The position numbers and the translations under genes were made by a program. Below, piece after piece: positions 45,196 to 57,100 of a stretch of DNA of 64,000 bases; within the stretch, counting starts at the first letter, position 1; each line of letters begins with the position of its first letter. Source of the DNA: Sipunculus nudus. Taxonomy: Eukaryota > Annelida > Sipuncula > Golfingiida > Sipunculidae. The notes beneath the pieces were generated by a model. That model saw nothing but the letters and a program-made list of their open reading frames with translations. It did not search any database and had not been told where the DNA came from. The DNA is taken from assembly GCA_026874595.1 (NCBI GenBank), contig CM049317.1:60672618-60736617 (forward strand), read 5' to 3'.

Positions 45196-48100
45196 CTGAA
45201 AGTATAGTTAAAATATGATACTTAGTCAAATATGACAATAATTCAAATCAATTTATATCTATGATATATTGTACATAAAGCAAAATCCCCCCCCCCCCCT
45301 CCCAAGGTGTGACTGAAGAGTTTGAGTACAGTGTCCCTTGGATTCACACCAATTACAGTGGCTGGCTTAATATCTGCAGGTTAAAATTTTAATGATTTTA
45401 ACTTTTTCGTGATCTTAGCACATATGTAACTAACACATTATTACTTAATTTATCTATCATTATATTCATTATGTTATCAAATCTTAACAATTTAACAAAA
45501 TAATATAGGAAAAATGAACAAGTAGAAAATCTTGTTCATAACTGGCATATAAATATTTTTTTTAAATAGGCAGTACTTGGTGTACACAAAAATACTAGAT
45601 TCCACAGATTTTTGCTTTAAGATCGAGGACAAAGTAACAAGTTTCCAAACTCTTCTGAGAGCTTAGTTGAAACAACTTGTGTGTGAAATTTGTGGAGAAA
45701 AAGAAGCAATACTTCAAAAAGTCATGGGGTTCACAAAAATTATCCATCATTATAACTGTTTGATGTCACAAAACCAGGAAAAACACAAGTCCAGAACACT
45801 GAAATTCTGAATCTTTACTACCTTAACTAATTTTACTAGACTGGGAAATTATTAAATCTGTTCACTTACCCTCGCTGGCTGTCTTGGATCCCTCCTGTCA
45901 TGAGAAGCCTGTTAAAAGTAACACTAATATCAGTTTTGTGATGAGAAATATGAGAAAAAAAATTTAAAAATTGAAATATTTGAGCATCAATGGTACCCCT
46001 CCATCATTATAAATGATTTTATCAGTTAGCAAAGTCACATATCTGGCTAATGTCATGACTCTGGCCAAATTTGGAATTGTGCACAATTAGTGTGTAATCT
46101 GAACACCAGAGGGCAGTGCAGATCAGATCAGGAATGCACACTTTTCCCATTCAATTGTTTATTGAACAGTAGAAATTTTAGTGTGTATATACTTTGTACC
46201 TGTATATATTGTAACTGTGTGAACAATACACAAACATTTTTTTTGCTAGTTACACTTCATTATATTACAGAACATAACCATGCTGTAACTGGCATGTACC
46301 TACGCTCTTTACACAGCGCTTTACCTATAGGGCTACTTCCTATATCGTAAGGCGCTGTTTGTTATGACCTCGTATCCTGCTTTGCAACACCAGAGGGGAG
46401 CACTGTATTTTTGTCCAATCAGATGAAACTTTGTGCTGGAAGACAAAGCCAAGCGAGGAATACACGGAGCCAATCATATTCATTTCTTTTTGAGTGACAG
46501 CTCATCCCCCAGCGTAACCGTCTAAACAGGCCACAGGCTCAGAGAGAATTGCCCCTGACGTGGTTTGCTTAGGGCCTTGGGCACATAGGATGCTTGGCCG
46601 GTGAGCTGTAATTCAAACGAAACGTAACAACAAAGGCTGCGTGCACACCTCGCTGGCTGGTTTCAGTTCTGCAGACAACAGATACATTGCTACGCTAACA
46701 CAGTCATAATGTCATAATCGAATCGGTCGATGATGCGAGAATGCAGAGGGAGCAATTTAAATTCGACCGGAAACTCATCAAACGGCGCTTGAAGCGCGGC
46801 AATGGGCGGAGCCAGGATGCCTGTTGAGTGTTTGTTTATTGGCATCTGATTGGCTGCTTGTCACATCGTACGCACGTTTATTTCAGTGGACAACAAACCG
46901 CCATCTGGTGTCTAAATATATCATAAACGGTCAAAGCTGGCAGCGTGAAAATCAGTTGCTTCTTTAGAAGCGCAAGATTTCCGCTGCCTCGGGAGCGTAG
47001 CATGTACCAGTTTATATGATTTCAAGAGAGAAACAGGGCCTTAACAGTCACATTATCAGCTGTTTTCATGGGCATTTTGTACTTGAACAGATTAAGATTT
47101 TTGTCAAAGGGAAAGATGATTGAGTTTAGACAGCATTTATTTGGTGCTAATATGCATAAAATAATCATGATTATCATTAAAATGTACTTTAAGGCAAACA
47201 AATTTCCAAGATAATTTTACAAAGTCTGTAATTTCCTCTGCCTTCCGTGAATGTGAAAAAGCAGTAAAAGATCTGGGAACCAGTCCATTGTTTGTGCTAC
47301 ATACCTGATGTTGTGCCAAGGAGATGGTTTCTAATGTGTTGAGCCTGGTCAGAACACTGTTCATATCCTGCTGAAGTCTAGTCAGTGCCTGGGCTATCTG
47401 ATCTGTCATGTCAGGTCTCATTGTTCCCTTATATGGTCCTTGGTCCCGCCCACCTCCTGGTGCCCCGCCCCCTGCTGCAAATGCTCTCCTGGAGCTTGGC
47501 TGTGACTGGCCGGATGTGGCACCTGCGTAATCCAATAAAAAATATGCTACTGGGCATGCTGATCAATTCATAAGAAGCAAAATGTAATGCTGAGTACAGG
47601 AATGTTAGGTGTTGAAATTAAAAAAAAAGTATTCTGAGAAAAAGACCACCACATTTGCCTTTACTGTCTGTCAAGACAATTTTTTTTTCAGTAGGAATAT
47701 GTAATTTATGGGTTGGAAAAAGTGTTTACGAACAATTTATAATTTTTTATTGAAACAACTTAAGTTTGCAAAGATCCACATTTAATATATGATCTTTTGA
47801 AATCCAGTTAATAGTACTGGACTCAGGAATGCCAGGTTACTCATTTAAATCTGATTTATATTTGAAGTGCATCACTGAAATAAAACTGAGAGAAAAACAC
47901 AGAGGATATGTCTCTTCTGTTAAATACTATGGCTCACTTCATATTTTGCAAGGTTAAAAAATTATGATTTTACTTTCTTCAGTGTTTTGCAGGAGTTCCT
48001 GTTTTGAAATGTAACCATAAAGTGTGTAAATTATTTCATAAGGGGTTGGACAAGGACTTATCCATTTTCAATTATTTTGATATGAAAGAAATATCTCAAT

Positions 48101-51100
48101 AATTTGATAAGGACCTAAGGGAATAGCAAACAAGTGGAAATCCCTCTTCATCACTTACAGGTGGTATAAGAGATCTCATACAATTTTTAGTAAACATTGT
48201 ACTTCAAATCACATGCAGTGTTAATATACATGAGATCCCATTGATCTGGAGTCCTATTCCAAGTTTTATTTTCATGATACCGGCAGTTTCCTTTCATGAA
48301 TATCACAGTTTGAAACCCTCATGAACTTCTACAGTATTTTTCTTGTTAAAATACATTGTTGGTATGTAGAAACTAATTGTACAGTGGCTCCCTCTGTCCA
48401 TACCTCTACCCTGGCTGCCAATACTGGTGTTGCTTCCACTCCTTGGTATCATTCCAATTCTGCCATCGCCCTGGGGGTTATCACCCCCTCCTCTTACTGT
48501 TACAGGGGCGTCACTAACCCCATATGAATCTAATGCTGTTAGAGACACACTGCTGAACTGCCTGTCAATCAGCTGCTGTGGACTAGTAAAGCTTTGACCA
48601 ATCAGATTGCTGGAGCTGGGGTCTCTCAGCATTGATTGGCTGTAGCTATTGGTGATAGCACTGGGCGGAGCTTCCTGAATGACAAGTTGTTCTCTGTCTC
48701 TGTTGTCCTCATACACTTCAGCCTGGGTGACCATTGAAGATGTTTGAGGATTCATACTGGAATTTCCATCCTACAAGTATACAGTATAAAGGTTATACCT
48801 TTACAAGATCCAATATATTCATATTTGTATATATCTTTTCGTTTGGACACAGTTAGACAGATCTAAACTGTAGACATTTTGACTGATCCATGAAATTAAG
48901 TGAAAACCTGTGAAGATCATGCTGCAATATCAAAAGTACGAAGATATGTAGAAAATGAAAAGCCTGCACTGAGAGTCAGCATATTTACTATGGAAAACTA
49001 GTCTCAGCCTAAATGATATCATACAAATATGGAAAAAAAAATGTACTTAATGCTTCGAACCAGACCATGAAAGTTATTTTGATTTAAGAAAATATATAAA
49101 AAAATACAAAAAACTCCAAGGATTATTTCCATTAATGTTTAAGGAAATTACACAGAAACTCACTTCATCTAAAAGATTATCAGAAGTATCACAGAATTCG
49201 TCAGCCTCACTGCCAGAATCACTCAGCCCGTTCTCCGTTACATGATGGCCGTTTGTGTGCCCATTTATCTCACCTGCAAAATCATTTGATTTAAATAATA
49301 CTGCTTAGGCAGCACTGCTTGGCAATAGTATGCACAAATGTGAGTTTTCATCATCTTTTTTATAATAAAGTGGGGTATCTTTGTCACAGCACGACAAAAT
49401 TTCAAAATTTTTTTATTACTATTATAATATTATGTTCTTCAACAGTTATCATGTTTATCAAATCAATGAAATGGTGAACATGGACAAGTTTACACCACAT
49501 GAAGAAGACCTTGTGACAGTACATAGGTTTTTATCAAACCTACTGAATTTATACATTAATCACATACACATGACTTTATATACCAGTAACTCAAAACAGT
49601 GTGTCCAGGATATGCCCAAGGATATCTTGGAAAATCATGTATTCACGAAGCAGTCAAATTTTCAGACAAAAAGTTTATGATAAAATAAGTATGCTTGTGT
49701 GTTAAATTAAATTTATTCTGAAGGTGTAATATGTAATAATTATAATATAAGTGTCCAATAGGGCATTTTTTTACAAAGGAGAACACAGTTTTGACTGGAT
49801 CTCTGATGAAGAACTTTTTAAGTAACATGGCAGTGCTCTGGAAGTGATGTAAAAACAATGTTTATGTTCTCACCATTGGGTCTGGGCACCTCATCTTCTT
49901 CATGCCCGTCGCCATGGAGACTGGCCTTAAGCTTCAGCGCCTCAGGTATCAAGGGCTGCTCCTCTTCCTCCTCCTCCTCCATCTTCTCAGGCGAACTCTC
50001 GGTGGCCGAGGACGGAGATGTGGAATGTGTGCTGCTCAAATCACTCTCACCTACACACAAGGTTAAATATTCTTGAGGACTTCAATATAACACATAGAAG
50101 GGGACCAGTGAGTTTGTTCTCTAACATATTCAGCATTTGAACTTAGGAAACTGACAGAGGGCATGGACCAAGCAGGTTTCATCTGGTTTTTGTCATGCAA
50201 GTTGTAAACTGAGCCAAGAATAAGACAGGTACCTAATGTGATGTACTGGTGCACTATGGACATGAGGGCCTGTATTTAGAAACGGAGTATTTCGTGTGAC
50301 GGGGGTCTGACTTCCAGTGTAACATATTTAATCTGCTCTGTACGACGGGAGTCTGACCCCCAGGGTTGCGTTCTTAACCTGCGTTACGTAAAGCTACCAC
50401 AAACTTTGAGGTGGTCATAATGACCAAGCTTAGGCCGCAATGCTGACCTATATGGGAGAATATGGAAGATAACCATAACCAACCAACAGTTGCAAATGTT
50501 TGTTTGAGTGACTTGGGTTGCTTATATGCATATGTTAACTGCACAAAAATTGGGCAGAATTAAGAAAACTGCTTAAAGTAAAAAGTATATTCGCTAACTT
50601 CATTATGTTCAGCGACAGTCGATACAAGAATTATAAAGTGTTACACATGGTGCCTATCATCACTGTTTGTTCCTTATCCCGATGTGCAATGTGTAATGTT
50701 CGACTGATGTTAATTAACTATGATGCTAGACCCCCGTCGCACAAAGCAGACCCCTTCCTGTGAGCAAGTACATATACTTCGGTCGCTCAAGTGTGCTGAA
50801 GTGTCACTGGTCACGTGGGGTGGGGGGCGCAGGAAGGAGGCTTCTTCCTGAGACCACCCGTCAAAGGAAGGACGCCATTTAGAAATGACTGTGCTGCTCC
50901 GTCATGTTTAACTACCTGTACTGCTCTGTCTCGTTTTCTGGTACACTCTTATGCTTCTCTTGACAGGTGATTCCTGGATCTGCGTTATGTCACCGTTCTC
51001 CTTGGGTTTTTCTTCTACAACCTCATAGAAAGCCCCCAGTGTGTCCACAAAGTCAGCCACCATCTCTGTGTGAGGCATGGTCTCTATTATCTAAAAATAT

Positions 51101-54100
51101 AGCACAATCTCCATTATTTATAGTACGTTTATATAATTTTTTTTTGTTTATTCACAGAATTTTATTATCTGATCACACCTATTTTCCTCAAATTTTGCAT
51201 GATGACAAGATGTTCATATCACAATGAGGCACATTCTTTTAAATATATGATTCAATGAGCCAAAGTGGTCACATGACAATGATCAGTCAAAAATATATAA
51301 ACTTCACAAAAATGATATGGCTATGGGTACTGCAAATTAGTATTATGCAACAAATAAAGCTCAAAATGATCACTAAATTTCAGGACAATTCATGCTGCCA
51401 CTCTTGGGACTACATAACTGTAGGAATGTGATTGGCCCATAGAAGATCAGTCTCTTGGACTCTCTCCCATGGCCATAAACAATGTTTTTTAATGTCTCCA
51501 TTCTTTGAACAATATCAGTGTACAAGCAAATTTCAAATGCCACTCACAAGGTCTGTTTTGTGGAAGTGAGAGCATCTTGACCTCTCTGGTGATATGATTA
51601 AAGCTTCTCAAGGCATGACTAACAACAATTTGTAGGACATCACAGCTACCTACCACCCCTCTGTCACTACAAGTAGACTGCCCACTAACACCCCTGTGGG
51701 AGAGTATGCTTAAGTGTAGAGATAATCAGTTGCACTTAGCAAATAAATCACAACATTGTTGCTTGAATGAAGAATGAAACAGTATTGATCATAGAGCTTA
51801 TATATGTTGCCAGATTACGCATATTATATATATTCAACGCTCAGGGTAGTGATGAAATAAATGTATGTTAAAAACGATTTTGACATCTCATGGACCATCA
51901 GGCATTTAACAGTTGTCGAAAGACTGCCAGAGGGATCGTTCAATTAATTTGCATTGTGGATACGGAAAACCCTTCTTTGCATTTACACCCAATTGTCAAA
52001 GACCATTGTATGAAAACTGACCGGATATTTATATTTTCATTTATGGAAGCAAACAAGGCCTACAGGCCTAATGCGAACCTGTGCAAAGTTTAGAAGTATG
52101 AATGGAGGTTTATTTTAAAAATTGAATATTGATCCTCCTAAGTCCTGCATATCTACCTTAGTCATTATGATTTCAGCAAAATGGACTTTTCTGACCTGCA
52201 AGTTTCGGACTAGGACATTTTAAAACCAGAATATGGGTAGTCAACAAGCCACTATGTGTATCCGCAGAAATCAGAGTGGGACAGGTGAAGTGAGGCATGG
52301 ATTAAGTGGCAAGGGGAATAGAGCGTGATGTGTTGCATATTAGCATGGATGTCTGTAGCTTAAACGTGAATGTAGGTGGTGCCACCTGTCATAAAATCAA
52401 GAAAATTGTCCAGGATGTATAAACCTGCAAAATTTCAGGTGCATAAGTCAAACCACTGCTGAGATATGAGTGGTTTTATCCCAAGGCAGTTCAACAGATG
52501 GATGCTGTGCATAAGTGGTTGCAGGTGGCACCACCAGTTTTGCCTATGATGAAGAGCTATGCGAGATCTATACACAAGCAAATTTTTGGCCCAATCGGTC
52601 AAACCGTTGCTGAGATATGAGCTTGGATGTCTACAGAGTAAATGTGAATGTAGGTGGCGCCACCTGTCATAAAATTGAGAAAGCTGTCCAGGATGTATAA
52701 ACCTGCAAAATTTCAGGTGGATAAGTCAAACCACTGCTGAGATATGAGTGATTTTATCCCAAGCCAGATGAACAGATGGATGCTGTGCATAAATGGTTGC
52801 AGGTGGGGCCACCAGTTTTGCCTATAATGAAGAGCTATGTGAGATCTATACACATGCAAAATTTTGGCCTTATCAGTCAAACAGTTCCTGAGATATGAGC
52901 TTGGATGTCTGCAGAGTTAATGTGAATGTAGGTGGTGACACCTGTCATAAAATCGAGAAAACCTGTCCAGGATGTATAAACCTGCAAAATTTATGGTGGA
53001 TAAGTCAAACCACTGCTGAGATATGAGCGATTTTATCCCAAGGCAGATGAACAGATGGACACTGTGCATAAGTGGTTGCAGGTGGCGCCTCCAGTTTTGC
53101 TTATGACGAAGAGCTATATGAGATCTATACACATGCAAAATTTTGGCCCAATCCGTCAAACGGTTCCTGAGATATGAGCTTGGATGTCTGCAACATAAAC
53201 CTGAATGTAGGTGGCGCCACCTGTCAAAAAATCGAGAAAGCTGTCCAAGTTGTATAAACCTGCAAGATTTCAGGTGGATAAGTCAAACCACTGCTGAGAT
53301 ATGAGTGATTTTATCCCAAGGCATATAAACAGATGGACACTGTGAATAAATGGTAACAGATGGTGCCACCAGTTTTGCCTATGATAAAGAGCTATGTGAG
53401 ATCTATACACACGCAAAATTTTGGCCCAATCGGTCAAACGGTTCCCGAGATATGAGCTTGGATGTCTGCAGAGTAAACCTGAATGTAGGTGGCGCCGCCT
53501 GTCATAAAATAGAGAAAACTGTCCAGGATGCATAAAACTGCAAAATTTCAGGTGGATAAGTCAAACCACTGCTGAGATATGAGTGATTTTATCACAAGGC
53601 AGATGAACAGATGGACACTGTGCATAAATGGTTGCAGATGGTGCCACCAGTTTTTCCTATGATGAAGAGCTATGTGAGATCAATACACATGCAAAATTTT
53701 GGCTCAATGGGTGGCGCCACCATTTTTAGTGTATGTTATAAAGCTATCAAAGGGCTACATTTGTGCAAAATTTTTAGCCTGATCGGTCAAACGGTTCCCG
53801 AGATATGTGGGTTTATGTGTGGAAACAGACGCAAAAATGGACACTGGGCAGCAAGGAAAGGTCAGAGGTCAACCAAAAATTAGGTTGCAGCAGTTCACAT
53901 ATGACCTGATGATAAACCCAATTCGCTTAAAATGCAAACCAAGTTTTTTCAAACAGTTGAAAGATATAGTTCCAATAATCTGGGAATTCTGCATCTAAAC
54001 ATTGTGTCGAGACGTCTAGACCTCTTGACTTGGCTGCTGAAACTCAGTATGAAGTCAAATCTGTTTTCAAATACAGAAAGCCTTTTTCAATTGGCTACAA

Positions 54101-57100
54101 TGCTTTTTTAAAACTGTATTTACCCAATCTATTCTTATAAAACTGGCAGAACCCTACCATAGAATAAATCTTGTAAAGTTTAAACCAATCAGCTGAACAG
54201 TTTCATCATAAATCAGTGTATAAGCTAGAAGAGTTTAAAATTACGTTTTCGCTTGTAAAAAACATATCAATGTAGGTGGCGCCACCAATACCTCAAAATC
54301 AGATATGACATATGTGACAAACATTAGTATAAAATTTGGTCATTATAGCTCTAGCCGCTTCTGAGATTTTAATTTTAGTGTGCTTTTTTTGACAGATGAC
54401 TAAGTTCAACCTCCTGTAACTTGGCCAAAAATCTCCTAACTGGAATTATTTGAACAAGCTTGAGAGAGATTGTTCCAGGGATAATTTCTGTGAAATATTG
54501 GACAATTTGGCAGGACAGTTTAAGAGAAGAAGATTTTTAAAGGTTTTTAAGCTTTTTCTCTTTAAAATCTAAATTAATGCAGATACCCAATAATAAGCTC
54601 CAGGGCACCAAGTTTCACATGTGACCAATTCTTACAAGTAATTTGGAGCTGCTAGCTCCGACAGTTTCTGACTTACAGCCATGGACGGCGGAAAGCCAGC
54701 CCTGGACGGCGGACCTCCTAGGGAAATGTTTCTTTGTTTAGAAAGTAAACTGAAGAAAAGGCTTACACTGTAAAGATTCAGACCACGACTGATTATTGTT
54801 TTTTAAGTCAGGTTTCCCATACATGCATGTCTTGACAAGGTAAGTTATTTTCATATTTACTTTGGTTGAGCCACGATGTTTTCAGATGCACCAGCAAGGT
54901 GTGACATAGAGTGATGTGTCAACATACTATGTGACAAAAGCATACCGCTGTAACCAGTGCAAATATGATACATAGATACATATATCAGATATATAAAATA
55001 TATCTATACAATAATCAACTAAATATAACCTTTTATAGACACTAACTAGTGTTCTAAATTAACTATATTAATTTTGTTATAACTTTTTATGAACAATTTC
55101 CATAGAAACTGAGGCTAAGTCAGTTTATGAACGGTTGAACAGTGATACCGTGTCCATCCAACAGAAGTTGCTACATGTCTCACCTCAAGTTAAATAATCT
55201 CATTCAATTTAATCTCATCATGACAGCTGACTTTGTTCAAAACTGACATTCTAACATGACAATTTGTATGCAAATAACTATTACAATGTATATAAACATT
55301 TACATCAAACCAATGATACAATATTTCTGTGACTACAAAAAGTATTCCTTTGTGGCATGCTTTTTCTCCTTTTCTCGCCTACAAGTGTACCTTGTTCAGC
55401 CAGAGCAGGCTTTTAATAGTCCATTTCAGATAATCCATATATTTAAGGCAGAAACCTGAGTTAAGACATATAGTCACTATTTTCGATTTTGAGTTTGTTT
55501 TTATGGCCGTGGCAATAAAAACAGGATCTACAGAAGGCTGTCCAGGAAGAGCCCTTCCATTATTTTCTGGAGCCTGAATGAGACAGATGGGCGCCAATAT
55601 CCAGCCTTTTGGCAGATAAGCCTGCTTCTCATAAGACAGCACTTAGTCAAGTCATTATGACATATAAGGAGCTAAATATAAACAAACACAAGGCCAAAAA
55701 AGTTTATAATATGTTCCTGAGGCACTTTTTTCTAAAAATGATGCAAGTGGGTTGCTTTTTTTTTACAATGAAAATACTATTAAATAGCGAAATATCATAA
55801 ATTATTTCTCAGGCATTGGCAAAGAACTGACAAGTAAGGATTAGGTATATAGGTCGAATTTGTCAAAAGACTGAAAGGATCTTCGAAATATGTTACATTT
55901 TTTTTTCTTTGACGTGTAACAAATAACATACAAAGCAGATTATATAATACTTCAGGTGTTAAAATCTCACAATGGAAAAAAAGCACGCCCTGCCGATGGC
56001 CATGACATGGGGGATTCCCAATTGAAATGCATTATGGTCATGCATTGTTAAAACAGAATCTGAGATGGTATAATAAAGAAATAAAATTGAAAATTCTTTC
56101 TTTAAGTCTTATATAATTTTTGTCAATATTTTTTAGTTAAATATTAATTGCAAAAGAAGTATAACGGAAGTTGGTTTATAAAACAATATCTGCCAATGGG
56201 CCTAGATGGCAGCCCTGTTGAATCTGACCAAATGGTTAGGAAGCATGAAAAGTACGCAAATAATTTCTCCTTGTGGGACAAAGTTTTACATTTGAATTCT
56301 ATCAAGAATAAGGCCTAAGAATAACAACCATCCCAAGTTCAAACAGACCTTTCAGTCATTTGGTGATGTAAAACTTAAATTGCCAGTTTTAAAACTTAAA
56401 TCCTACACATTTTCCATTGATCTTTAATTATGATTTTTTTTACTGTGCTCACCTTTTTGAGTTCTTCTACATAGCTGAGCATGGCTTCTTCCTTGGGCAT
56501 GTCTCCCAGCTTGTTCCATGCATCCCTGTGTCAAAGGTCACCTTATTTTACAAATATTCATATTCAACTCCATCATTAATACACATGTTATCAAATAGTA
56601 TATTTTTTAATGTGATAGACATTTTGTGAAATAAAATGAAAAAAGTACAAATAATTTTAAAAGTCCAGAAAACAAAATACAAACAAATATTGCAATCTTA
56701 TTTCAAATATAAGCCAGATATGACACGTTTTTCTAATGATGCAGATATTTTTTTCGCAACATCTATAAAATTTAGATACACATAAGAAATGATTCTAATG
56801 AACTAAATTTTTATATGAAATAGGACATTTATATACATTATCCATCTATAATTAAACTTGCACTAAAACAGAGCAATCCATGTTATAACTGAAACTGTCT
56901 GATCTTTATATATATAAAGGGACATGAATGAAGACCTAATAAAAAAGTATGGACTCTTAAACAGTGAAAATTACATTTAAAGCTAGCATCTATAACTTTT
57001 AATGACATTAAAACAATTACACAGACCAGTAATTAATGTAAGAAAAACTGTGGTTCAATGCAAATGTGGACCTATTTAATAATTTACAAAAATAAACCTG

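Noticed and set aside
52340-53883. Several ORFs of 80-90 codons across the 278-bp tandem array.
   Set aside because: They arise from repetition of the same non-coding unit on both strands and in several frames.
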